Source: FEN-1322 sp041663425 (GTDB lineage Bacteria > Omnitrophota > Gorgyraeia > 2-01-FULL-45-10). From it: DNA of 32,594 nt. The stretch covers positions 1 to 32,594 of the forward strand of contig JBAYMS010000016.1 in assembly GCA_041663425.1 (NCBI GenBank), in the 5' to 3' direction. A model generated the notes under the pieces. It saw only the letters and a program-made list of their open reading frames with translations, was not told where the DNA came from and made no database searches. Position numbers and translations under genes: made by a program. Numbering within the stretch: position 1 is the first letter of the stretch; each line of letters begins with the position of its first letter. Positions 1 to 6,303 of the stretch are shown piece after piece.

Positions 1-62
1 CTCCTCAAATCATCACACAGCACTTCCGCCATCGCCCAACCAAAGGTCTGGATAAAACTTTT

Positions 63-371
63 TCATGCTATTATCTCGAAAGCATCTTTAACGTCCATAC
101 CTACGGCGATACCCAATGCTTTTGCTTTTGAATTAACTTTGGTGATCTTTCTATTTGGGAACCGATCCAGATTACCGATGGGATTGTCCGGCGTGCTTTC
201 TACTATGGCAGCTGCCGCCCCAAAAGCATCAATAGCTTCCAGGTCAAAAACACCGCATGTTAAAAAAGCTTTTTTACCAGCTACCAGTAGAATACTGAAA
301 TTCGACCACTTAACTTGCGTTCCCTCAACTAAACCATTCTTAGTCTGATATGACTTCGTGTAAATATCCAT
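63..371 (-). CDS. DUF1805 (YunC-like) family protein
   Basis: A 102-residue protein that matches the DUF1805/YunC family in length and layout: an N-terminal strand region, a central segment with hydrophobic stretches and 'TCGVFDLEAIDAFGAAAA' (residues 38-55), and a C-terminal 'ALGIAVGMDVKDAFEII' helix as in B. subtilis YunC ('LGIKVGM..REAL'). The family has no established biochemical function that I know of. The ATG is preceded by an AGAGGT-like ribosome site. It is the last complete gene of the left block, 43 bases after the deaminase gene. Family assignment is from remembered sequence patterns, not a search. Confidence 0.75.
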   Translation of the reverse strand: MDIYTKSYQTKNGLVEGTQVKWSNFSILLVAGKKAFLTCGVFDLEAIDAFGAAAAIVESTPDNPIGNLDRFPNRKITKVNSKAKALGIAVGMDVKDAFEIIA

Positions 372-414
372 GCTTAACCTCTTTTCAAGTTTTCAGACGG
401 TACAAAGCTACATT

Positions 415-861
415 CTATTTACCTATATCTTCATTCCACAATTCAGGATTTTTAGCGATAAAATCCTTCATCATGTTTTTGCATTCTTCCATATCCAGGT
501 TTATTAATTGCACTCCCCTGCTTTGCGAATAGCTTTCTGGCCCTTTGAAAGTCTCGTTTTCACCTATGACCACGACAGGGATTTTATATAAAAGTATCGC
601 GCCGGTACACATATCGCACGGCGAAAGCGTCGAATACATAACACATCTACTATAATCTTCCGCTGCCAGCCTCCCTGCGTTCTCCAGGCAGTCCATTTCC
701 GCATGAAGGATAGATGAACGATTCTGCACTCTTCTATTATGTCCGCGGCCAATAATCCTGCCCTCCATGACCAGGACGGATCCTATAGGTATCCCGTCTT
801 CACGCAAACCTTCCCGCGCTTCTTTTATCGCTTCCATCATGAATTTTTTATGCATTTTCAT
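415..861 (-). CDS. cytosine deaminase of the yeast FCY1 type (CDA/CMP-dCMP deaminase fold)
   Basis: A 148-residue zinc-dependent deaminase. The zinc/catalytic motif is H53-A-E55 and the second zinc motif is P81-C82-D83-M84-C85. The whole sequence follows yeast cytosine deaminase closely: 'GIPIGS' near residue 23, 'GRGHN' 38-42, 'LENAGRL' 59-65, 'TLSPCDMCTGAI' 78-89, 'GENETFKG' 100-107, and the C-terminal 'W-x-EDIG' (142-147) that in the yeast enzyme carries an Asp contacting the pyrimidine. The likely reaction is cytosine to uracil (EC 3.5.4.1), in pyrimidine salvage. TadA or guanine deaminase are less likely because of the C-terminal signature. A GCGAGG site lies upstream of the chosen ATG; a second ATG two codons on is possible. 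Confidence 0.85.
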   Translation of the reverse strand: MKMHKKFMMEAIKEAREGLREDGIPIGSVLVMEGRIIGRGHNRRVQNRSSILHAEMDCLENAGRLAAEDYSRCVMYSTLSPCDMCTGAILLYKIPVVVIGENETFKGPESYSQSRGVQLINLDMEECKNMMKDFIAKNPELWNEDIGK

Positions 862-907
862 TACAGCAACCTCGCATAGTTCTTTTATGAGATGACTTCA
901 TTTCGTA

Positions 908-1630
908 CTAAAATTTCGCCAAAATCCTGCCGGGTATAATTTTAAGAATCCACGCAATAAATCGCCAGCGCTTGGTAATATAAGCATGCTCCTTCTTATT
1001 TTTTATTACATCGAATATCTGCATGGCGGCTTTTTCCACAGGCGCAACCCAAAATAGCCCGTCGCCCTGCGCCATTTTCGTGTCGACAAAGCCTGGCTGA
1101 ATATCTGTAACCGCAATTGGGACCTTCATCTTTTTAACTTTAAATCTCAAGGCCTCGAGATAATTTGACATAAAAGCCTTCGATGCGCTATAGGCTGGCG
1201 CAGACGAATCACCTCTTATCGCAGCTATTGATGATATCCCAACGATATGACCCGACCCCTGCCTTATGAAATGTTTCATAGCAACGTTTGCCATAGCCAT
1301 AAAACCCGCAACGTTAACATCAATAGTGCTTTTCTCTTTTTCCCAGGTCAGATCGGAATTTATAAATCCGATTCCGGCGCTTATTACAATTATATCTATA
1401 CCGCCCATCTCATTTATGAGCCCTTCGAGAATACCCATCGCCTCTTCCGGAATCGCTACATCCATGCGCTTCATAAAAGAGATGCTCGGTAATTCCTTCT
1501 TTACCTCTGACAGCATCTCCAACCTGCGAGCTGTAATGCCAACGACATAACCTTTGCCACTAAATACTTTTGCCAGCTCTTTACCGATGCCCGACGAAGC
1601 ACCTATTATAATTACATTTTTTTTAGCCAT
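908..1630 (-). CDS. short-chain dehydrogenase/reductase (SDR) family oxidoreductase
   Basis: A 240-residue classical SDR. The Rossmann nucleotide motif is G10-ASSGIG16, the active-site serines are S133/S134 and the catalytic pair is Y147-x3-K151 (YSASK). An asparagine at 106 (DVNVAG) completes the tetrad. The usual NNAG is ISAG here (83-86). The R36/R37 after beta-2 (ARR) suggests NADP(H). The C-terminal 25 residues are basic and hydrophobic (W-R-F-I-A-W-I-L-K-I-I-P-G-R), which is common in the YbbO/DltE-like SDRs and may touch the membrane. The substrate cannot be told. It lies 17 bases after the upstream methyltransferase gene, consistent with co-transcription. Confidence 0.9.
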   Translation of the reverse strand: MAKKNVIIIGASSGIGKELAKVFSGKGYVVGITARRLEMLSEVKKELPSISFMKRMDVAIPEEAMGILEGLINEMGGIDIIVISAGIGFINSDLTWEKEKSTIDVNVAGFMAMANVAMKHFIRQGSGHIVGISSIAAIRGDSSAPAYSASKAFMSNYLEALRFKVKKMKVPIAVTDIQPGFVDTKMAQGDGLFWVAPVEKAAMQIFDVIKNKKEHAYITKRWRFIAWILKIIPGRILAKF

Positions 1631-1647
1631 GGTGGTTATTTATCCGT

Positions 1648-2412
1648 TTATTTTTCTGCAATGACAAGCATCTCAAAATCTTCCGGAGTCAATTTGTCGT
1701 TTCTCGAGTATGCCCCAAGCTTCGCGCCAAAGATGTCGATTTTCTTAAACCCGAGCGTCTTTAAAAGCCACGTTATCTCGCTAGGCACGTAATAACGTTC
1801 ATTACACTTAAGCTCTCTTTTGTTACCGGAATCGTCCTCAAAAACAGCGGTGTTATGATCACGGAAAGTCATCAGATCAAAGGAGCACTCCTTGCACTGG
1901 GACTGGCCTTCTTTCTGCGCCGACGACTTATAAAATTCACTGACCGAATGGAACAGCGGGAACAATCCGTTTAATGTGGTAAAGACGAACTTCCCATGAC
2001 CGTTCAAAGCCCTGGCCGCGCTCTTGAGTATCGCGAAATTCATCTCATCTGTTTCCATAAGAGAGAATCCGCCTTCACACAACATAATCGCCATATCAAA
2101 TTCGCCGTCAAAAGAGAGATTGCGCGCATCTTGTACTTGGAAATCGATGACCATCCCTGCCTCTTTCGCCTTTTCCCTTGCCCTTTTTATCTGATTCTCG
2201 GAAAGGTCAACGCCGGTAACTTCATATCCCCTCTTTGTCAGTTCAATCGCGTGACGGCCGGTGCCGCAGCCGATATCTAATATCTTCAGGGATTTATCCT
2301 GCGTTATTTCTTGTTCGATAAAATCACATTCACCCACAGTGCCCTGGACAAAACATTCCTTATCGTATTTATGGGCATAATTTTCAAATAAAGACTCGTA
2401 CCACTTTTTCAT
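1648..2412 (-). CDS. class I SAM-dependent methyltransferase
   Basis: A 254-residue soluble methyltransferase. Motif I is ILDIGCGTGRH (44-54), the acidic end of beta-2 is GVDLSEN (67-73), and VQDARNL marks motif II, all of the Methyltransf_11/25 type. The C-terminal half carries a beta-rich stretch with cysteines (CKECSFDL) and 'RYYVPSEITWLLKTLGFKKI', typical of small-molecule methyltransferases in which the C-terminal insert forms the substrate lid. The substrate is unknown. The ATG has a GGAGAG ribosome site 9 bases upstream. It follows another methyltransferase gene by about 50 bases; the two are different subfamilies, not a recent tandem duplication. Confidence 0.88.
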   Translation of the reverse strand: MKKWYESLFENYAHKYDKECFVQGTVGECDFIEQEITQDKSLKILDIGCGTGRHAIELTKRGYEVTGVDLSENQIKRAREKAKEAGMVIDFQVQDARNLSFDGEFDMAIMLCEGGFSLMETDEMNFAILKSAARALNGHGKFVFTTLNGLFPLFHSVSEFYKSSAQKEGQSQCKECSFDLMTFRDHNTAVFEDDSGNKRELKCNERYYVPSEITWLLKTLGFKKIDIFGAKLGAYSRNDKLTPEDFEMLVIAEK

Positions 2413-2463
2413 GATCTACTCTCCGTTTTCTGCACTCACATAGGACCGTCATTGCCCAAACTA

Positions 2464-3150
2464 TTATTTGACCCCGCCGTATACGGCAAAATTATAATTT
2501 TTCCAGACCACTTCCACATCCCTAAAGCCAACTTTACGCAAAAGATCAATCTCAAAAAGAAGTTCAGCAGGTCTGTCCTCTTCTTTGTGCTTTGTCAGAA
2601 TTTCATTGATCTGCGACGATGAAAAACTCTTACGCAGAAATTTCTTCCACTGCCCGACGTATGCCTTCGCCAGGTAATCGCTTGGAGGCAATACAAAATC
2701 GGCAGTATAAAACACACCTCCTTTAGGTAAAGCATTAAATATTTTCCTATAAAATAATTTTTTATTTTTCTTATCCAGATGATGCAGAACCAAAGACGAG
2801 ATAACTGCGTCGGGCTTGTCAGAATAACCATATCTGCGTATATCGCCAACCCAATACTCGATATCTTTATGATTTTTAAGCTTGGCCTTTGCCATTTCTA
2901 TCATGCCCTGCGCCATATCAAGACATGCTACGCGGGCATCCGGATATCTTTCTTTAACCGCCTTGGTTATATTGCCTGTGCCGCAGCCAAGATCAATAAC
3001 CTTCGGCTTCTTGCCATCTGCAAAAGGAAGCGTCAGCACAAGCGCCCCTATAGCTTCTTTATAAAATGGCGCTACTTTAAAAAATACTTTGTCAAACCTC
3101 TCTGCTTCGCTCTCAAAATGTTTTTTTATAGCTTCAAATCTTGTATTCAT
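2464..3150 (-). CDS. class I SAM-dependent methyltransferase
   Basis: A 228-residue methyltransferase with motif I VIDLGCGTGN (51-60), beta-2 CLDMAQGM (76-83), 'GDIRRYGY' as the motif II acidic loop, and 'SSLVLHHLDKKNKK' as motif III, the pattern of tRNA CmoA-like and ubiquinone/menaquinone-type methyltransferases. The C-terminal 'LLRKVGFRDVEVVWKNYNFAVYGGVK' is the usual final strand-helix pair. The substrate cannot be told from sequence. An AAGGAG site lies 9 bases before the ATG. It is the first large gene after the small membrane protein ORF (3300-3407), 149 bases away, and may have its own extended -10 promoter at 3184-3192. Confidence 0.88.
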   Translation of the reverse strand: MNTRFEAIKKHFESEAERFDKVFFKVAPFYKEAIGALVLTLPFADGKKPKVIDLGCGTGNITKAVKERYPDARVACLDMAQGMIEMAKAKLKNHKDIEYWVGDIRRYGYSDKPDAVISSLVLHHLDKKNKKLFYRKIFNALPKGGVFYTADFVLPPSDYLAKAYVGQWKKFLRKSFSSSQINEILTKHKEEDRPAELLFEIDLLRKVGFRDVEVVWKNYNFAVYGGVK

Positions 3151-3183
3151 TTGAATGCTCCTTTACATACAACACCGTTTTTC

Positions 3184-3192
3184 ATTTTAACA
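3184..3192 (-). promoter_or_regulatory. possible extended -10 promoter for the methyltransferase operon
   Basis: The minus strand reads TGTTAAAAT, an extended -10 (TGn plus TAAAAT), about 34 bases before the ATG at 3150. No good -35 hexamer lies at 16-18 bases. The rest of the gap from 3193 to 3299 is A/T-rich with no further gene or stable hairpin that I can see; it contains one ACCCTCGACT string that also occurs in the palindrome at 8556-8600. Confidence 0.35.
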
Positions 3193-3299
3193 TAAAATCA
3201 AGGCTATTATGGAGTAAAAATTGGAGTCGAGGGTCGTCGCAAAATACCTTCATGTCTTTTTTTCTAAAACTTAAATGTTATTCTTGCGTATATTAGGTA

Positions 3300-3407
3300 T
3301 CATTTTTTTGAATCCTTATTACTTTTAATAATTATATAGCTAAAAAACCAGATCATCCCTATAATCAAAACATACGTCAGCCAATCCTTAGTCAGATCTC
3401 CTGTCAT
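3300..3407 (-). CDS. 35-residue single-span small membrane protein
   Basis: An ORF too short for the usual cutoffs, but well supported. It has an ATG at 3407, a perfect AGGAGG (3416-3421) 8 bases upstream, and a TGA at 3300-3302. The product starts MTGDLTKDW, then has one hydrophobic span of about 18 residues (roughly L10 to I27, 'LTYVLIIGMIWFFSYIII'), and ends in a charged tail K-S-N-K-D-S-K-K. A positive C-terminal end suggests N-out/C-in topology. It is the first ORF behind the structured leader at 3437-3531, with the ribosome site about 16 bases after the terminator T-run, so the leader probably controls it. I recognise no family; a regulatory or transporter-associated small membrane subunit is only a guess. 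Confidence 0.7.
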   Translation of the reverse strand: MTGDLTKDWLTYVLIIGMIWFFSYIIIKSNKDSKK

Positions 3408-3436
3408 AAATAAATCCTCCTGTTTTAGACCATCCT

Positions 3437-3486
3437 AAAAATAAAAAAACCGTCACCTCTGAGTTTTCTTCACTCAAAGATGGCGG
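3437..3486 (-). terminator. intrinsic terminator inside leader copy 1
   Basis: The minus strand has CCGCCATCTTTGAGT, a 7-base loop, then ACTCAGAGGTGACGG. This gives a 15-position stem with one mismatch and a few G-U pairs, followed by TTTTTTTATTTTT. The 5' arm begins inside hairpin 2 of the leader, the classic overlap of an attenuator. It may also stop read-through from the trehalose operon. Confidence 0.8.
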
Positions 3487-3531
3487 CCCGACCATCATTT
3501 AATCCCTCTAGAAAAAATCTTCTAGACCCGT
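3437..3531 (-). promoter_or_regulatory. structured leader RNA, copy 1 (candidate riboswitch with attenuator)
   Basis: Minus strand, 5' to 3'. First comes ACGGG and hairpin 1, UCUAGAA/UUCUAGA (3520-3526 with 3507-3513) with a 6-base loop. After a short linker, hairpin 2 is GAUGG-loop-CCAUC (3479-3496), and then a long terminator hairpin (3450-3486) with a T-run (3437-3449). Hairpin 2 and the terminator share CCGCCAUC, so only one can form. The block GATGGTCGGGCCGCCATC and the 5' block ACGGGTCTAGA are identical in a second leader at 8601-8696. A promoter ends four bases before the conserved block, so the element is the very start of the transcript. I could not match it to a riboswitch class I know. 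The ligand is unknown. Confidence 0.75.
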
Positions 3532-3535
3532 TTAC

Positions 3536-3563
3536 AGTATAGCTTATTTACTTAAAAAATCAA
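3536..3563 (-). promoter_or_regulatory. sigma-70-type promoter of leader copy 1
   Basis: Minus strand TTGATT (3558-3563), 16-base spacer, TATACT (3536-3541), followed by GTAA and then the conserved ACGGGT. Initiation would fall on or next to the GGG at about 3529-3530. It lies in the 52 bases after the stop codon of the trehalose synthase gene. Confidence 0.7.
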
Positions 3564-3583
3564 TAATAACAATATCTATTTTT

Positions 3584-4795
3584 TTACAAATAAACAGTAT
3601 CTTCATTATGATATAACGAAAGGAATAGAAGCATATAGTCTCTGAGATGGCGCGTTATCAAAAAATTATTTCTTACGTGCTCCTTACCGTTTTCTCCTAG
3701 CTTTTTACCATACTGAGGATTATTAAGAAGCTGCTTCAATTCAAAGGCCGCGCCGTCAATAGAATGACAAAGCAGCCCTGAATATTTATGCTTCACCTGC
3801 AGCGAGATACCTCCTACATTAGACGCCACCACAGGCTTCGCTTTCCATAAGGCTTCCGAAACCGTAAGCCCAAATCCTTCTTTGATCGATTTTTGCATAA
3901 TGACAGTTGATGCTCTCTGGAGAGCGTTTACCTCTATATCATTCTGCGGCAATAGCAGAATATGTATGTCCGCATCGCCCGCAGCCGCTTCTCTGGTCTC
4001 TTCCAAAACCCTCACACCTTCCGGATCATCTGCCGCCGTACCTCCGGCCAGAATAAGCCTGCAGTCTATACGCTGTTTTACTTTTTTATATGCCTTTATA
4101 ACACCTACGGGATCCTTTAAAGCATCAAACCTGGAGATCTGCGTTATTATAGGCTTATCTTTCGAGATACCGTATTTATTCAACACCGAATCTATTGTCT
4201 CCTGAGGCAGTTCTTTATTTTTATCACTTAAAGGGTCTATAGACGGTGATATCAGAAACTGCCTTATGGGAATATCCTGCGCAAAACTGGGAGCCGAGAA
4301 TACAGAGGCATCATATTGCGAGATAAAACCTTTCAAGAATCTCCACACCCTACGGTTAGGATTGGAAACATCCACATGGCAGCGCCATATCCATTTATTA
4401 TCTTTCTTTTTAGTCACCAAAGCGATCGGCTGTGGGTCATGAACGAAAACAATATCACCATAAGTATTCAGCTCTTCTATATTTTCCCGGCTTGTCTCCA
4501 TAAAAACTTCAAAATCGCGCCTGCTTACGTCCTCCCGCCTGCCGTGAAGCGCATTGTGAAATTTTTTCGTAACTTCAAAGAACTGACTGCCGCCTTTTAC
4601 CAGGTCCCATCTCGCATCCACACCGAGTTCTTTCAATAGCGGTAGCATCCGGTTCAGTATCTCAGCCACTCCTCCGCCGACAGAAGTAGAATTAATATTC
4701 TGTATCACTTTACCTGTAAGCTTCTCCCCCAAAAGCCGGAGGTCATCTATAACAGGCTGGCCCACCACAGGAATATATTCATTGATTTTTGCCAT
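3584..4795 (-). CDS. treT: trehalose synthase, TreT type (GT4 glycosyltransferase)
   Basis: A 403-residue cytoplasmic GT-B glycosyltransferase that matches the TreT family, which joins NDP-glucose and glucose to trehalose (reversible in archaea). Family features visible: 'INSTSVGGGVAEIL' (34-47) forming the N-terminal acceptor loop, 'VHDPQP' (118-123), 'CHVDVSNPN' (139-147), the nucleotide-binding 'SRFDALKDP' (221-229) with R222 and K227, and the E306-x7-E314 motif (KEGFGLTVSEAL) of retaining GT4 enzymes. Length is normal. It is the last gene of the otsA-otsB-DUF5752-treT run, starting one base after the DUF5752 stop codon. A general GT4 enzyme is possible, but the neighbours make trehalose likely. 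Confidence 0.85.
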   Translation of the reverse strand: MAKINEYIPVVGQPVIDDLRLLGEKLTGKVIQNINSTSVGGGVAEILNRMLPLLKELGVDARWDLVKGGSQFFEVTKKFHNALHGRREDVSRRDFEVFMETSRENIEELNTYGDIVFVHDPQPIALVTKKKDNKWIWRCHVDVSNPNRRVWRFLKGFISQYDASVFSAPSFAQDIPIRQFLISPSIDPLSDKNKELPQETIDSVLNKYGISKDKPIITQISRFDALKDPVGVIKAYKKVKQRIDCRLILAGGTAADDPEGVRVLEETREAAAGDADIHILLLPQNDIEVNALQRASTVIMQKSIKEGFGLTVSEALWKAKPVVASNVGGISLQVKHKYSGLLCHSIDGAAFELKQLLNNPQYGKKLGENGKEHVRNNFLITRHLRDYMLLFLSLYHNEDTVYL

Positions 4796-4796
4796 A

Positions 4797-5474
4797 TTAA
4801 ACTCCGAGACGCGCTTCTGTAATTTTTATTATCCTATCTTTTAATTCCTCAAGCGTATAGCTATATGGATCAAGTTTGGAAATATCGCTTGCCAGTTTAC
4901 TATCACCTATGGATTCTTTGATCCACTTCGAAAAATCATTTGTTCCCTTGGCCAATCTGAGGCGTGATTCAAAAATATGAAAATACACAGAATCTATCGT
5001 AATCTTCTTAAGTATATCCAGGAATTCCGCAAGGTCGTATGCCAGATAATTTGTGGGGAAAATAAAACTTATAGATTTCACAAAATACAAAGCTTCTTCA
5101 TTGCTCGCAAATTTTAATTTGGCAGAGGGGTTTTCCTTCAGGTAATCTTTTATAACTGAAATAAATTTTTGCCTCAGGTCATTGATATTATTAAATCCTA
5201 TTGTATCGATGCTGGCCAAATGCTCGCCCAGCCTTCTCTCGCCGAGCACATTACTTACCCAGTAAGCAAAATCATTCGGAGGCTCGGGAGATAAGTACTG
5301 ATGCTGCTGCAAAAACCTGTGGGTATGGTGGTATATCGCAGATTCCGGGGCTTTTTTCAGGCATTCTAACAACTCGCCCAGATCGGATGCCTTCATGCCG
5401 GTCAGCTCTGAAAGATTCAGGCGCGTATAAAAACGAAACGGCTCTTTTGCTTTTTTTATTTCATTTTCCGGCAT
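4797..5474 (-). CDS. DUF5752-type protein with two tandem repeats
   Basis: A 225-residue soluble, mostly helical protein of the type I recall as DUF5752, often next to trehalose or glycosyltransferase genes. It consists of two similar halves. Residues about 24-110 contain 'DLGELLECLKKAPESAIYHH', 'NDFAYWVSNVLGERRLGEHL' and a final leucine-rich helix; residues about 130-222 repeat this as 'DLAEFLDILKKITIDSVYFH', 'NDFSKWIKESIGDSKLASDI' and a final helix. The His-rich 'YHHTHRF' is kept as 'YFHIFES' in the second half. There is no catalytic motif I recognise. It sits between otsB (14-base overlap) and treT (1-base gap), so translation is probably coupled. A partner or regulator of the trehalose enzymes is inference. 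Confidence 0.7.
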   Translation of the reverse strand: MPENEIKKAKEPFRFYTRLNLSELTGMKASDLGELLECLKKAPESAIYHHTHRFLQQHQYLSPEPPNDFAYWVSNVLGERRLGEHLASIDTIGFNNINDLRQKFISVIKDYLKENPSAKLKFASNEEALYFVKSISFIFPTNYLAYDLAEFLDILKKITIDSVYFHIFESRLRLAKGTNDFSKWIKESIGDSKLASDISKLDPYSYTLEELKDRIIKITEARLGV

Positions 5475-6303
5475 AGGTTACCTGCCTCTGCATATTTAGG
5501 ATAGTTTCTAAGAATCGCGCTACCTCGTCAGGCTCTTTTAAGTAAAATCGTGCTTTTGTATTTTTAGGATTACCTACAAATACCGTAATCCCTTTATTCC
5601 CCAAAGACTCAAAAGCATCTTCATCTGTCGTGTCATCACCGATATAGACAGGGAGCGTTTTTATATTTTTGTTCCGTATAGAGGCCGATAGCCTGGCCAA
5701 AAGCCACAAAACGACCTTACCTTTGTCCCATGCCATGGGCGGCCTTATTTCCAGCGCCATTTTGCCGGTTTTAACCGTTATAATATTTTTCGTCTCATAA
5801 GCAGACGTTATATCATAAAATATATTTTTAACTTCCGGTATATTTTTATTTGATACCAGTCTGTAATGCACGCCCAGCGAAAACCCCTTATCTTCTACGA
5901 TAACACCTTTAATACCGGAGAGACGCCTTTTAAGCTTAGACTTAATCTCATCAAGCGATGCCTTGTAATGTTTCGGCAGAGGGTTTTCAAATTTCACCCC
6001 CGGGCCTTTAATTTCAAATCCATGGTTACCGACGTATATTATATTTTTCAGGCCTACCCGTTTTTTAACATCACTTAATCTTCTCCCGCTTACTATGGCA
6101 ACCTTACAGCGCGAAAGACCCGATAGCCTGTGAAGCAGCGTTTTCGCCCTTGCAGGCATTATAGCTTTGCGGGGAGTATCGGCTATAGGCGTTAATGTTC
6201 CGTCATAATCGAGTAATAGATATATAAATCTATTACGAAATAACTTTTCTATCTTTTTCCAGTCTGAGAAAAGATAGATGGGTTTTTCCACAACACATTT
6301 CAT
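5461..6303 (-). CDS. otsB: trehalose-6-phosphate phosphatase OtsB
   Basis: A 280-residue HAD-superfamily phosphatase that removes phosphate from trehalose-6-phosphate. HAD motif I is D32-x-D34-G-T (LLLDYDGTLT), motif II is VSGR (71-74), the lysine region is WDKGK (192-196) and motif III is GDDTTDEDAF (222-231), which together are typical of OtsB. A longer frame opens at 6354, but I chose the ATG at 6303 because it overlaps the otsA stop codon as TGATG, has an AAAGG site upstream, and gives the usual OtsB length. It directly follows the OtsA fusion that makes its substrate. Confidence 0.93.
   Translation of the reverse strand: MKCVVEKPIYLFSDWKKIEKLFRNRFIYLLLDYDGTLTPIADTPRKAIMPARAKTLLHRLSGLSRCKVAIVSGRRLSDVKKRVGLKNIIYVGNHGFEIKGPGVKFENPLPKHYKASLDEIKSKLKRRLSGIKGVIVEDKGFSLGVHYRLVSNKNIPEVKNIFYDITSAYETKNIITVKTGKMALEIRPPMAWDKGKVVLWLLARLSASIRNKNIKTLPVYIGDDTTDEDAFESLGNKGITVFVGNPKNTKARFYLKEPDEVARFLETILNMQRQVTYAGK

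Noticed and set aside
1..66. Possible start of a further gene at the left edge: an ATG at 30-32 opening to the edge, and a 17-codon frame from 66 that overlaps the DUF1805 stop as ATGA.
   Set aside because: Only 10 codons of the first are visible and it has no ribosome site; the second ends within the window and resembles nothing.
3437..3531. Explaining the structured element purely as the terminator of the trehalose operon (and copy 2 as that of the LOG gene).
   Set aside because: A promoter sits between each upstream stop codon and the element, and the conserved blocks before the terminator hairpin are not needed for termination. It may still stop read-through as a side effect.
3437..3531. 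Fluoride, c-di-GMP, preQ1, guanidine or yybP-ykoY riboswitch identity.
   Set aside because: The conserved blocks do not fit the consensus cores of these classes as I remember them. A covariance-model search is still the deciding test.
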